64,000 nt of DNA from Streptacidiphilus jeojiense (GCF_000719095.1 NZ_JOEH01000034.1:29942-93941); one strand, 5' to 3'; shown: positions 43,503-53,746, counted from the stretch's first letter. The notes: generated by a model from the sequence alone, not told the origin. Translations and numbers: made by a program.

Positions 43503-44842
43503 TAGGTGGTGACCTGCCTGATCGCCGTTGCGAGTGCTGATCCGACGTCGGGTACCGACTGGTGCACGCCGTCTCGGACTATCACCCGGCCGTCCACGAC
43601 CACCTCGCGGACATCGGCCGCGCTCGCGGCGAAGACCGCCGTCTCCGCCCCCAGCCTCGGAGCCGGGCCGGCGGTACGGGGCGTGTCCAGGGCGACCGCG
43701 CAGAAGTCGGCGAGTGCCCCCCGCTCCAGCCGGCCCGCCTCGGGCCACCCCAGGGACGCATGGCCGTCCTCCGTCGCCGCGCGAAGCAGCGCCGCCGCCG
43801 TCCAGTGGCCGCGCCGCTGCGTGGCGAGGCGCTCGTTCAGCTCCAGCGCCCTCGCCTCCTCGAACGGGTCGATCACCGCATGGCTGTCGCTGCCCAGCGA
43901 GATCGGGCTTCCGCCCCGGGCGAGGCTCCGAGCCGGGCCGATGCCGTCCGCCAGGTCCCGCTCGGTGGTGGGGCACATGCAGACCACCGTCGAGGAGGAG
44001 CTCAGCAGTTTGACGTCGGCGTCGGTGAGATGGGTCGCGTGCACCGCCGAGGTGCGCGGGCCCAGTACCCCGTGCCGGGACAGCAGCTGAGTGGGCGTCA
44101 CCCCGTGCGCCTGCTGGCAGGCGTCGTTCTCGGCGGTCTGCTCGGAGAGGTGGACGTGCAGCGGGGCCTGCCGCTCCCCCGCCCAGTCCGCCACGGTGGA
44201 CAACTGCTCGGCCGGCACCGCCCGCACGGAGTGCACCGCGGCGCCGATCCGGGCGTGCGCGCGGGGCTTGAGGCTGCCGGCCCGCGCCGCCCAGGCGTCG
44301 GCGTCGCCGTCGCTGAAGCGCTGCTGGTGGCGGTTGGGCGGCTCGCCGAAGCCGGCCGAGAGGTAGCAGGTGTCGAGCAGGGTGATCCTGATCCCGGCCC
44401 GGGCGGCGGCCTCGATCAGCGCCTCGCCCATGGCATTGGGGTCGGTGTAGCGGGCGCCGCCGGGCGCATGGTGCAGGTAGTGGAACTCGCCGACGGCGGT
44501 GATCCCGGCCAGCGCCATCTCCGCGTAGACGGCCGTGGCCAGCTCCAGGTAGCTGTCCGGGGTGAGCGCGTCGGCGGTCCGGTACATGGTGTCGCGCCAG
44601 GTCCAGAAGGTGCCGCTGCCGACCTGGACGGTGCCGCGCAGCGCGCGGTGGAAGGCGTGCGAGTGGGCGTTGGCCATGCCGGGCAGGGTCAGCCCGGTCA
44701 GCACGGTCGCCCCCGCGGGGGCCGGGCCGCTGTCGGGGGTGACCGCGGTGATCCGGCCCTCCGAGACGGTGATCAGGACGTCCGACTCCACGACCGGGTC
44801 GATCCAGGCGTGCGGGGCCCAGAACTGGGTCACGGACGGCAT
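43502..44842 (-). CDS. hutF: Formimidoylglutamate deiminase HutF
   Basis: A 446-residue amidohydrolase converting N-formimidoyl-L-glutamate to N-formyl-L-glutamate and ammonia. Metal site PGMANAHSHAFHRALRG, substrate region PLHVHLSEQTAEND, HATHLTDAD and ISLGSDSHAVIDPFEEAR. ATG at 44842 follows GGAGG and lies within the end of the M20 gene (13-bp overlap). This commits the cell to the five-step hut route, which needs a deformylase as the next enzyme. Confidence 0.95.
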   Translation of the reverse strand: MPSVTQFWAPHAWIDPVVESDVLITVSEGRITAVTPDSGPAPAGATVLTGLTLPGMANAHSHAFHRALRGTVQVGSGTFWTWRDTMYRTADALTPDSYLELATAVYAEMALAGITAVGEFHYLHHAPGGARYTDPNAMGEALIEAAARAGIRITLLDTCYLSAGFGEPPNRHQQRFSDGDADAWAARAGSLKPRAHARIGAAVHSVRAVPAEQLSTVADWAGERQAPLHVHLSEQTAENDACQQAHGVTPTQLLSRHGVLGPRTSAVHATHLTDADVKLLSSSSTVVCMCPTTERDLADGIGPARSLARGGSPISLGSDSHAVIDPFEEARALELNERLATQRRGHWTAAALLRAATEDGHASLGWPEAGRLERGALADFCAVALDTPRTAGPAPRLGAETAVFAASAADVREVVVDGRVIVRDGVHQSVPDVGSALATAIRQVTT

Positions 44843-46074
44843 GTGAGCTCCTCCAGGACGTCGGCGAGGGCCGCCGACCCTGCCAGGCAGTCGGCCTCGC
44901 CCGCGTACTCGCTCGGGGAGTGCGAGACACCGGTGGGGTTGCGGACGAACAGCATCGCGGTGGGGATGACGGCGGACAGGATGCCCGCGTCATGGCCCGC
45001 GCCGGTCGGCAGGACCGGGGTGCCGGCGCCGAGGCGCGCGGCGAGCCGGTCCCGCAGCGGCGCGTCGAAGTCGACAACCGGAGTGTAGGACTCGCGTACG
45101 ACATCCGCCCGGACGCCGTCCCGTTCGGCCCGCTCGCGCGCCGCCGTCTCGATCTCCTGCACCAGTGCGCTCAGGGTGGCCTCGTCGGCCGCCCTGGAGT
45201 CCAGCCAGCCGCGCACCAGCGAGGCGATGGCGTTGGTGCCGTTGGGCTCCACGCTGACCTTGCCGAAGGTGGCCAGCGCCCCGTGCAGCCTGGCCTTCTT
45301 GCGGGCCGCGAGCACGGTGTTGGCGTAGGTCAGCATCGGGTCCCGGCGGTCCTCCAGCCGGGTGGTGCCCGCGTGGTTGGCCTCGCCGTGGAAGTCGAAG
45401 CGCCAGCGGCCGTGCGGCCAGATCGCCGAGGCGACGCCGACCGGGTGCGGCGTCCCGGCCAGGAAGCGGCCCTGCTCGACGTGGAGTTCGACATAGGCGG
45501 CGACCCGGGACAGCCGCTCGTCGTCCTTGCCCATCAGCGCCGGGTCCTGCCCGGCCGCCTCCATGGCGTCCGGCAGTCGCACCCCGCTCGCGTCCCGCAG
45601 CTCGTACGCCTGTTCCCGCGTCAGAACCCCTGCTGTCAACCGCGATCCGACGCAGGCGACGCCGAAGCGGGCGCCCTCCTCGTCCACGAAGTTAGTGACG
45701 GCCAGCGGGCGCACCGGCTGGAAGCCGCGCTCGCGCAGCGCGTCCAGCGCCGCGAACGAGGACACCACGCCCAGCGGCCCGTCGAAGGCGCCGCCGTCCG
45801 GGACGGAGTCCAGGTGCGAGCCGGTGACGATGGCGCCCTCACCCTGTGGGTCGCCGTACCAGGCCCACTGGTTGCCGTTGCGGTCGACCTCGTAGGCCAG
45901 TCCGCGGGCGGCGGCCTGTTCGGCGAACCAGGCCCGGCACTCGGCGTCGGCCGTGGTCCAGGCGTGCCGCCGGTAGCCGCCGGAGGCCTGGAAGCGGCCG
46001 ACCGGGAGCAGCTCGGACCACATCCGGCGGTGGCTGTCGGCAGCGGACCCGAGCTGCTCCTCGACGGAAGTCAC
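44830..46074 (-). CDS. M20 family amidohydrolase (allantoate / N-carbamoyl amino acid hydrolase type)
   Basis: A 414-residue binuclear zinc hydrolase. Metal ligands: GSHLDSVPDGGAFDGPLGV (His, Asp), FVDEEGARFG (Glu), AAYVELHVEQG (His) and VSHSPSEY (His). Homologues are usually annotated allantoate amidohydrolase. Here it sits between hutU and hutF, overlapping hutF, and no classical HutG is seen, so it is more likely to remove the formyl group of N-formylglutamate in histidine breakdown. That role is inference from context. GTG start at 46074, four bases after the hutU stop. Confidence 0.88.
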   Translation of the reverse strand: MTSVEEQLGSAADSHRRMWSELLPVGRFQASGGYRRHAWTTADAECRAWFAEQAAARGLAYEVDRNGNQWAWYGDPQGEGAIVTGSHLDSVPDGGAFDGPLGVVSSFAALDALRERGFQPVRPLAVTNFVDEEGARFGVACVGSRLTAGVLTREQAYELRDASGVRLPDAMEAAGQDPALMGKDDERLSRVAAYVELHVEQGRFLAGTPHPVGVASAIWPHGRWRFDFHGEANHAGTTRLEDRRDPMLTYANTVLAARKKARLHGALATFGKVSVEPNGTNAIASLVRGWLDSRAADEATLSALVQEIETAARERAERDGVRADVVRESYTPVVDFDAPLRDRLAARLGAGTPVLPTGAGHDAGILSAVIPTAMLFVRNPTGVSHSPSEYAGEADCLAGSAALADVLEELTCRP

Positions 46075-46078
46075 CTGA

Positions 46079-47749
<1,671 letters not shown>

Positions 47750-47792
47750 GACTTCCGGCCTCTCGAGAAGCGGTGGATACATCCATTCAGAT

Positions 47793-47808
47793 TCTTCAGC
47801 TCTGAAGA
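47793..47808 (-). promoter_or_regulatory. Candidate operator at the hutU promoter
   Basis: Perfect palindrome TCTTCAG-CT-CTGAAGA, 44 bp before hutU and 6 bp downstream of a TATGAT -10-like box read on the minus strand (47820-47815), so it would cover the transcription start. The surrounding 75 bp are unusually AT-rich. It fits a repressor site for the hut genes. Confidence 0.5.
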
Positions 47809-47929
47809 TAGCCAATCATACGGAGGGGCACCAGACCCAACTGGCCCCTTATATCCGCTTCAATATGTTTTGGACCATATGCTGACCCCGACTACCTCCG
47901 CACCGGCGGACAACCGAGAGGAGATGCCC

Positions 47930-48346
47930 GTGGGTCCCGTGGAGTTCCTGGTGCTCGCCTTCCCCGGCGAGACGATCGGCGCCGACGTCATCGCCCCGCT
48001 CACCGCCCTGCGCGACTCCGGCGGGGTACGGGTGATCGACACCATGGTGGTCACCAAGGCCGCGGACGGCACCGTCGCGTCGGCCGAACTGGTCGACCTC
48101 GAACACCTGCGGGGTCTGGTCGACCCGGCCGGGAACGAGGTCAACCTGATGGGCGAGGAGGACGCCGCGGAGGCGGCCGAACTGCTGCAGCCCGGGTCGA
48201 GCGCGCTGCTGGTGCTGGTCGAGCACCTCTGGGCGACCGCGGCCGCCGAGGCCTTCCGACGGGCGGGCGGGCATGTCGCCGCGTCCGTACGCATCCCGCC
48301 CGAGTTCGTCTCCGAGGCGCACCGGGCGCTCGCCACCGCACAGTAG
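47930..48346 (+). CDS. DUF6325-type small protein
   Basis: A 138-residue protein (GPVEFLVLAFPGETIGADVIAPLTALRDSGGVRVIDTMVVTKAADGTVASAEL; QPGSSALLVLVEHLWATAAAEAFRRAGGHVAASVRIPPE). It resembles the actinobacterial DUF6325 family, of unknown function and often beside SHOCT proteins, as here. GTG at 47930 has AGGAG at ideal spacing and matches the family N-terminus; ATG codons at 47924 and 47879 are in frame upstream. Divergent from hutU. Confidence 0.75.
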   Translation: MGPVEFLVLAFPGETIGADVIAPLTALRDSGGVRVIDTMVVTKAADGTVASAELVDLEHLRGLVDPAGNEVNLMGEEDAAEAAELLQPGSSALLVLVEHLWATAAAEAFRRAGGHVAASVRIPPEFVSEAHRALATAQ

Positions 48347-48359
48347 GGAAACAGCCGTC

Positions 48360-48692
48360 ATGTTCCGACCGATGCGACCCGTCGTCGTCCGCCGCCCGGT
48401 GGGCGCACCGCTGCTGCGCGGCGCGCTGATCGGCGGCGCCGCCTACGGCGTGGGCCGGCGCAACGCCCGCAACGCCCAGCAGGACGCGGCCCAGGACCAG
48501 GCCATCGCCGAACTCCAGGCGCAGCAGCAGACGGCCGCCCCCGCGGCCGCCCCCTACGTCCAGCAGCCCCCGGCGGGCGGCCAGGACATCGCCGCCAAGC
48601 TCTCCCAGCTGGGCGGGATGGTCCAGCAGGGCCTGCTCACCCCGGAGGAGTTCGCCGCGGCCAAGGCCCGGCTGCTGGGCACCGGCGGCTGA
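48360..48692 (+). CDS. SHOCT domain protein
   Basis: A 110-residue protein with a Gly/Ala hydrophobic stretch (LLRGALIGGAAYGVGRR), a Gln/Ala linker and a C-terminal SHOCT domain (DIAAKLSQLGGMVQQGLLTPEEFAAAKARLLG), a short helical oligomerisation motif. ATG at 48360, 13 bp after the DUF6325 stop, so probably in one transcript. Function unknown. Confidence 0.85.
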   Translation: MFRPMRPVVVRRPVGAPLLRGALIGGAAYGVGRRNARNAQQDAAQDQAIAELQAQQQTAAPAAAPYVQQPPAGGQDIAAKLSQLGGMVQQGLLTPEEFAAAKARLLGTGG

Positions 48693-48710
48693 GCGCCGCC
48701 ACCCCCTGAC

Positions 48711-48748
48711 AGCTGTGCTCCCCCGTGTCTGCGCGAGGGAGCACAGCT
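48711..48748. terminator. Bidirectional hairpin terminator
   Basis: Perfect 12-bp stem AGCTGTGCTCCC (48711-48722) with GGGAGCACAGCT (48737-48748), 14-base loop, between convergent genes. Confidence 0.85.
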
Positions 48749-48761
48749 CAACCCCGGTGAC

Positions 48762-49331
48762 TCAGCCCCGGGTCCGGGCCGCGCCCTTGACCACGGGTCG
48801 GACCTGACCGGCGGCCGGTCCGGTGGTGGCGAACGCGCCGATCCGGCTGCGCCGGCCGAGCAGCCGGGCGTCCTCGGTGCGGGCCCAGACCAGGGTCTCG
48901 TTGGCCCGCTCCCAACGGGCGGTGAGGCGGGTCGCCAGGAACAGGCCGAAGCCGTAGCCGAAGACCGCCATCCCGGCGGCGGGGGCCGCGGCCAGGGCCG
49001 CGGCGCAGACCGCGATCATGCCGACGAGCAGCCACAGCGCATTGTCGCGGGCCAGCCGCCGGCGGGTCGCCTGCGGCGGCTCCAGGGTCACCGCGAACGC
49101 CGCCTTGTCGGCGGCGGCGATCCTGGCGCGGTACCAGCGGCTGCGCAGCAGCAGCCCGAGCAGGGCGGCCAGCACGCCCGCGGCCGCCCCGATCATGACG
49201 CCGTGCCGCCGCCCGGTGACGCTCGGGATGAGCAGGCCGGCCAGCATGCCGACGACGCCGATCCAGAGCAGCGTACGGGCGACCGTCGCGCGGATGACCA
49301 CCACGCGAGCCAGTGCATAGGTTCCGCGCAT
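48762..49331 (-). CDS. Four-helix membrane protein, unknown function
   Basis: A 189-residue protein with two pairs of predicted transmembrane helices (TLLWIGVVGMLAGLLIPS, GVMIGAAAGVLAALLGLLL; ALWLLVGMIAVCAAALAAAP, MAVFGYGFGLFLATRL) and basic loops. ATG at 49331 follows GGAGG at proper spacing. I recognise no family. Single gene between a terminator and the upstream VIT1-like gene. Confidence 0.72.
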   Translation of the reverse strand: MRGTYALARVVVIRATVARTLLWIGVVGMLAGLLIPSVTGRRHGVMIGAAAGVLAALLGLLLRSRWYRARIAAADKAAFAVTLEPPQATRRRLARDNALWLLVGMIAVCAAALAAAPAAGMAVFGYGFGLFLATRLTARWERANETLVWARTEDARLLGRRSRIGAFATTGPAAGQVRPVVKGAARTRG

Positions 49332-49450
49332 ACCTGTCCTCCCAACCGAGATGTCCTGGCGGGACGGTAGCGCGGACTTGTGAGACACGTATGAGAAACA
49401 CCGCAGGCGACGGTGGGTTCTCAGTCAGTGGCTCCTCAGTCAGTAGGTCC

Positions 49451-50452
49451 TCAGGAGACGTGGGCCCCGACCAGCATCCCGGTCAGGAAGGTCATGCCGG
49501 TCGCCAGCGCGCCCAGGCCGAACTGGCGCAGCCCGCCCTTGAGCGGCGGCCGCCCGGTGAGCTGGGCGACCGCGGCGCCGCCGGCGAAGGAGGCCACCGC
49601 CGCCAGCAGCAGCGCCAGCACCAGCGCCGCCGGGGCGCCGAACAGGTAGGGCAGCAGCGGCAGCAGCGCGCCGACGGTGAAGGAGGCGAAGGAGGCGCCG
49701 GCCGCGGTCCAGGGCGAGGGCAGGTCGTCGGGGTCGATCCCCAGCTCCTCGCGGATGTGCACCTTCACGGCCTCCTTGGGGTCGACCGAGATCTGCTGAG
49801 CGACGGCCTCGGCCAGGTCGGGGGCGACGCCGCGCTTGACGTAGACCGCGGCCAGCTCGCGCTCCTCCCCCTCCGGGTTGCGCCAGTGCTGCAACTGCTC
49901 GACCACCACCTCGGCCTCGGTGAGCTCGTTCTGCGAGCAGACCGAGATGTACTCGCCGGTGGCCATCGAGAAGGCTCCGGCGATCAGACCGGCCAGCCCG
50001 GTCAGCACGATGGTGTGGTTGGCGGCGCCACCGCCGCCCACCCCGGCGATCAGCGACGCATTGGTCACCAGGCCGTCCATGGCGCCGAAGACCGCCGGGC
50101 GCAGCCAGCCGCCGCTCACGTCCCGGTGGACCAGCGGCCGGTGCCGGGCACCCAGCAGGCTCCGCGCCGCAGCGGCGCCCCGGCGGCCGCCGGAAGGGCC
50201 GGGGGACCGGTACTCCGGCGCCAGCACCACCGTGCGCTCCTCCGCGACCAGCGGCTCCTCCAGAACGAGGGGCTCCTCCAGGACCAGGGGCTCCTCCAGG
50301 ACCAGGGACTCGTCCAGCACCAGCGGCTCCACCGGCACGGCGGGCCGTTCCCGGGCGGCGGGCCCGGCCGGGTAGGGCGTCGCCGCGACCGCACCGTCCC
50401 GTCCTGCCTGCGGTGGGGCGGGGTAGAGGTCCTGCCAGGTTTTCGCGGCCAT
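49451..50452 (-). CDS. VIT1/CCC1 family membrane protein with acidic N-terminal repeats
   Basis: A 333-residue protein. Residues about 110-333 form the VIT1/CCC1 core (PAVFGAMDGLVTNASLIAGVGGGGA; IAGAFSMATGEYISVCSQNE; cytosolic EELGIDPDDLPSPW; four C-terminal hydrophobic stretches), a family that moves iron or manganese. The N-terminal extension carries four hexapeptide repeats close to LVLEEP (18-bp units, 50253-50324), giving an acidic arm. ATG at 50452 follows GGAGG. Metal specificity cannot be read from sequence. Confidence 0.88.
   Translation of the reverse strand: MAAKTWQDLYPAPPQAGRDGAVAATPYPAGPAARERPAVPVEPLVLDESLVLEEPLVLEEPLVLEEPLVAEERTVVLAPEYRSPGPSGGRRGAAAARSLLGARHRPLVHRDVSGGWLRPAVFGAMDGLVTNASLIAGVGGGGAANHTIVLTGLAGLIAGAFSMATGEYISVCSQNELTEAEVVVEQLQHWRNPEGEERELAAVYVKRGVAPDLAEAVAQQISVDPKEAVKVHIREELGIDPDDLPSPWTAAGASFASFTVGALLPLLPYLFGAPAALVLALLLAAVASFAGGAAVAQLTGRPPLKGGLRQFGLGALATGMTFLTGMLVGAHVS
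50253..50324 (-). repeat. Four 18-bp tandem repeats in the VIT1-like gene
   Basis: Units at 50253, 50271, 50289 and 50307; the second and third are identical, the outer ones diverged. They encode LVLEEP-like hexapeptides in frame. Confidence 0.92.
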
Positions 50453-50608
50453 GCCTGCACCTCCAGAGCGCACGGGGCAACCGTGGGGAAGGGACGAGCG
50501 TCAGCTGGAAACTACGCCCGCCCGCCGCCGCCGGGACGGGTTCGCATGGAATGGACCGGTTCCGCTCGATTCCAGTCACACCGGCACCACATCGACCGTC
50601 CGGCACTG

Positions 50609-51520
50609 TCAACCCACGAACAGGCCCCGGACCGCCGCCGCGTTCTCGAACTCCTCCAGCCGGCCGACCGATCCCGGCAGTTCGTCGCACATCGCCTGGA
50701 GCAGCACCCGCCCCAGCATCATCGGCGCGCAGGCCGTGTCGAAGATCAGGTTGGAGCCCACCGCCGCCGGGAGCATCAGGTCGGTCAGCCCGGACACCGG
50801 GGCGAAGGCACTGTCGGCGACGGTGATCACGGTCAGCCCGGACTGCTTGGCCGCCGTCAGCGCGTCCAGCAGCTCGCGCGGGTGGCGCGGCAGCGCGAAG
50901 CAGATCAGCGTGGTCGCCCCGGCCCTGGCCGCCTGCTCGATCCGGTCGAGCAGCATGCTGCCGCCCTCGTCGAGCAGCCGCACGTCCGGGTGCACCTTGG
51001 CGGCGAAGTAGGCGAAGCCGTGCGCCTGCGCGGAGCCGGCCCGCAGCCCGAGCACCAGCAGCGGACGGGAGGCGGCCAGCAGCTTCGCCGCCTCCAGCAC
51101 CGGCTCGGGATCGGCCAGCACCGCCGCCAGGTGCTGCAGGTTGGCGATCTCCGAGAGCACCGCCTGCTGCTGCTCGTTGCGCACCACGTCCCGCTCGGTC
51201 TCCCGGCCGGCACCGGCCTCGCCGGGCTCGCCCAGGCCGAGCTCGCGCAGCTGCCTGCGCAGCGCCGGGTAGCCGTCGAAGCCGAGGGCCACCGCGAAGC
51301 GGGTCACCGAGGGCTGGCTCACCCCGGCCAGCTCGGCCACCTCGACGCTGGACAGGAACGGCGCCTCGGCGGCGTTGCGCACCAGACAGTGGGCGATCCT
51401 GCGCTGAGTGGGCGTCAACCGGTGACCGTCGAACAGGCGCAGCAGCCTGCCGGACGGACCGGTTGCGGCGGCCTCGCCCGGGGCGGCGGGAGGCGTCCTG
51501 TGCGTCGCAGCCTTGCTCAT
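50609..51520 (-). CDS. MurR/RpiR family transcriptional regulator
   Basis: A 303-residue regulator: RpiR-type helix-turn-helix (LTPTQRRIAHCLVRNAAEAPFLSSVEVAELAGVSQPSVTRFAVALGFDGYPALRRQLRE, about 36-93) and SIS domain (PLLVLGLRAGSAQAHGFAYFAAKVHPDVRLLDEGG; TLICFALPRHPRELLDALTAAKQSGLTVITVADSAFAP). SIS domains usually sense phosphosugars, but relatives in hut-rich contexts also exist. No sugar genes lie beside it; the neighbours are hut genes and a palindrome at 51586-51603. ATG at 51520 follows GAGGAG. Confidence 0.9.
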   Translation of the reverse strand: MSKAATHRTPPAAPGEAAATGPSGRLLRLFDGHRLTPTQRRIAHCLVRNAAEAPFLSSVEVAELAGVSQPSVTRFAVALGFDGYPALRRQLRELGLGEPGEAGAGRETERDVVRNEQQQAVLSEIANLQHLAAVLADPEPVLEAAKLLAASRPLLVLGLRAGSAQAHGFAYFAAKVHPDVRLLDEGGSMLLDRIEQAARAGATTLICFALPRHPRELLDALTAAKQSGLTVITVADSAFAPVSGLTDLMLPAAVGSNLIFDTACAPMMLGRVLLQAMCDELPGSVGRLEEFENAAAVRGLFVG

Positions 51521-51585
51521 CGCATCTCCTCTCCCCCTGGCCGCCGGGTGGGGCGGGCAGCGGGGGCATTCACTGTCCGTTGACT

Positions 51586-51603
51586 CTGCATGACTCCATG
51601 CAG
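51586..51603. promoter_or_regulatory. Candidate autoregulatory operator of the RpiR gene
   Basis: Perfect palindrome CTGCATG-ACTC-CATGCAG, 66 bp before the RpiR start and 125 bp before the divergent gene. Its half-site CATGCAG also occurs in the direct repeats at 18753 and 18786. Confidence 0.5.
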
Positions 51604-51727
51604 GGTCGGCAAGTGCCGTCTTGCCCGCCGGACACCGTCAGGGCGTCCCTGATTTGTCCCTGAGACGACCCCGAGATCGGTGCCGCCCGGGGGTGCCGGA
51701 CCCGTCCGGGTCCCTACGCTCACAGCT

Positions 51728-52126
51728 ATGAACCCAGTCGAGAGCGAGACCAAGAAGGACCTGCGGGCCGCGGCCCACACCCTGCGGGAGCTCGGCCCCG
51801 ATTACGAGTCCGAGGTCATCGACGGCTTCCTGCACCGCCTGGACGAGCGGCTGGAGGCCCAGATCGCGGTCCGGGTCCGCCGCGAGCTGGAGGCCAACCC
51901 GGAGGTGCGCCGTCCGGCCCGGAAGGAGCGCGTCGACCACCCCAACGCCTTCCAGTACGCCTCGCTGGTGCTGGCGGTGCCGCTGTCGGCGATCGGCGCC
52001 GGTGTGTCCCACCTGCCCGGGCTGCTGGTCGCCTGGGCCGGGATCGTCGGCCTCAATTTCGTCCAGCTGCGCAGCAGGCGCCACGCCGACGGCCGCCGGA
52101 CCCGCCGCGACGAGTGGGACGACTGA
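51728..52126 (+). CDS. Small two-helix membrane protein, unknown function
   Basis: A 132-residue protein: charged helical N-terminal half (TKKDLRAAAHTLRELGPDYESEVIDGFLHRLDERLEAQIAVRVRREL), then two hydrophobic stretches (ASLVLAVPLSAIGAGVS and LPGLLVAWAGIVGLNFVQL) and an Arg-rich tail. The pattern is common in streptomycete integral membrane proteins of unknown role. ATG at 51728 is the natural start. Confidence 0.78.
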   Translation: MNPVESETKKDLRAAAHTLRELGPDYESEVIDGFLHRLDERLEAQIAVRVRRELEANPEVRRPARKERVDHPNAFQYASLVLAVPLSAIGAGVSHLPGLLVAWAGIVGLNFVQLRSRRHADGRRTRRDEWDD

Positions 52127-52177
52127 GTCCCGTGCCCGTCGCGGCGCGGCCCGACGCCCCGTCAGACCGACGCTCCG

Positions 52178-53746
52178 TCAGACCAGCGCTCCGGTGACCG
52201 ACTCCACGGCGGCGACCAGGCCGCCGCCGGCGACGAACGCCTCGGCCGCCTCCAGGTCGGGGGCGAGGAAGCGGTCCGTACCCGGACCGACCACACCCGC
52301 CGCGCGGGCACCGGCCAGCGCCGCGGCCGTGGCCGGGGCGAGCGGGCCGTTGCCCGCGTTCAGCCGGATCTCCAGGGCGCGGGCCGAGGCGGTCAGCTCG
52401 ACGGCCAGGATCCGGGCCAGGTTGTCCACCGCCTGGCGCAGCTTGCGCGCGGCGGACCAGCCCATGGAGACGTGGTCCTCCTGCATCGCCGAGGAGGGGA
52501 TGGAGTCCACCGAGGCCGGGACGGCGAGCCGCTTGTTCTCGCTGACCAGGGCGGCCTGGGTGTACTGAGCGATCATCAGGCCGGAGTCCAGGCCCGGGTC
52601 GTCGGCCAGGAAGGCCGGCAGGCCGTGCGAGCGGCTCTTGTCGAGCAGCCGGTCGGTGCGGCGCTCGGCGATCGAGCCCAGGTCCGCGGCGGCGATGGCG
52701 AGGAAGTCCAGCACGTAGGCCACCGGCGCGCCGTGGAAGTTGCCGTTGGACTCGACCCGGCCGTCGGGCAGCACCACCGGGTTGTCGACGGCGGCGGCCA
52801 GCTCCCGGTCGGCGACCAGCATGGCGTGGGACAGGGTGTCCCGGCCGGCGCCGGCGACCTGGGGGGCGCAGCGGATGGAGTAGGCGTCCTGGACCCGGGG
52901 CGCGTCGTCCTGGTGGTGGCCGGTGAGGCCGGAGCCCTCCAGCACCTTGAGCATGTTGGCGGCGCTGGCGGCCTGGCCGGGGTGCGGGCGGATGGCGTGC
53001 AGCTCCGGCTGGAGCACCTTCTCGGTGCCGAGCAGGGCCTCCAGCGACATCGCGGCGGTGATGTCGGCGGTGGTGAACAGCCGGCCCAGGTCGGCGATGG
53101 CCATCACCAGCATGCCGAGCATGCCGTCGGTGCCGTTGATGAGGGCCAGGCCCTCCTTCTCGGCCAGCTCGATCGGGGTGATCCCGGCCTCGGTCAGCAG
53201 CTCGCCGGCCGGGCGGACCTCGCCGTCGGCGCCGTAGGCCAGACCCTCACCCATCAGCGTCAGCGCGCAGTGCGAGAGCGGTGCCAGGTCACCCGAACAG
53301 CCGAGCGAGCCGTACTCGCGGACCACCGGGGTGATGTCGGCGTTGAGGATCGCCGCCATGGTCTCGGCGACCACCGGGCGGACCCCGGTGCGGCCCGAGG
53401 CCAGCGTCTTCAGCCGCAGGAACATCAGCGCACGGGTGACCTCCCGCTCGACCTGCGGCCCCATCCCGGCCGCGTGCGAGCGCACCAGCGAGCGCTGCAG
53501 CTGCGCGCGCAGCGGCCGCTCGATGTGGCGCACGGCCAGCGCGCCGAAGCCGGTGGAGACCCCGTAGACCGGGCGCGGCTCGGCGGCCAGCGCGTCGATC
53601 CGGGCGCGCGAACCGGCCATCTCGGCGAGCGCGTCGGCCGAGAGCTCGATCCGGGCGTTGCCGCGAGCGACGGCGATGACATCCGCCGGGGCGACATCAG
53701 ACTTGCCGACGACGACCACGTCGTCCACCACGTTGTGCATATCCAT
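52178..53746 (-). CDS. hutH: Histidine ammonia-lyase HutH
   Basis: A 522-residue enzyme forming urocanate and ammonia from histidine, the entry step of the hut route. The MIO loop is GSLGCSGDLAPLSH (Cys150-Ser151-Gly152), normal for streptomycete HutH. Catalytic Tyr loop YGVSTGFGAL, ALINGTDGM, VQDAYSIRCAPQV, SENKRLAVPAS and QEDHVSMGW are present. I chose the start MDMHN at 53746, matching the known streptomycete N-terminus. The gene is about 4.4 kb from hutU and read in the same direction. Confidence 0.96.
   Translation of the reverse strand: MDMHNVVDDVVVVGKSDVAPADVIAVARGNARIELSADALAEMAGSRARIDALAAEPRPVYGVSTGFGALAVRHIERPLRAQLQRSLVRSHAAGMGPQVEREVTRALMFLRLKTLASGRTGVRPVVAETMAAILNADITPVVREYGSLGCSGDLAPLSHCALTLMGEGLAYGADGEVRPAGELLTEAGITPIELAEKEGLALINGTDGMLGMLVMAIADLGRLFTTADITAAMSLEALLGTEKVLQPELHAIRPHPGQAASAANMLKVLEGSGLTGHHQDDAPRVQDAYSIRCAPQVAGAGRDTLSHAMLVADRELAAAVDNPVVLPDGRVESNGNFHGAPVAYVLDFLAIAAADLGSIAERRTDRLLDKSRSHGLPAFLADDPGLDSGLMIAQYTQAALVSENKRLAVPASVDSIPSSAMQEDHVSMGWSAARKLRQAVDNLARILAVELTASARALEIRLNAGNGPLAPATAAALAGARAAGVVGPGTDRFLAPDLEAAEAFVAGGGLVAAVESVTGALV

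Noticed and set aside
52178..53746. Cys in place of Ala in the HutH MIO triad
   Set aside because: C-S-G is an accepted variant and usual in streptomycete HutH, so not remarkable.
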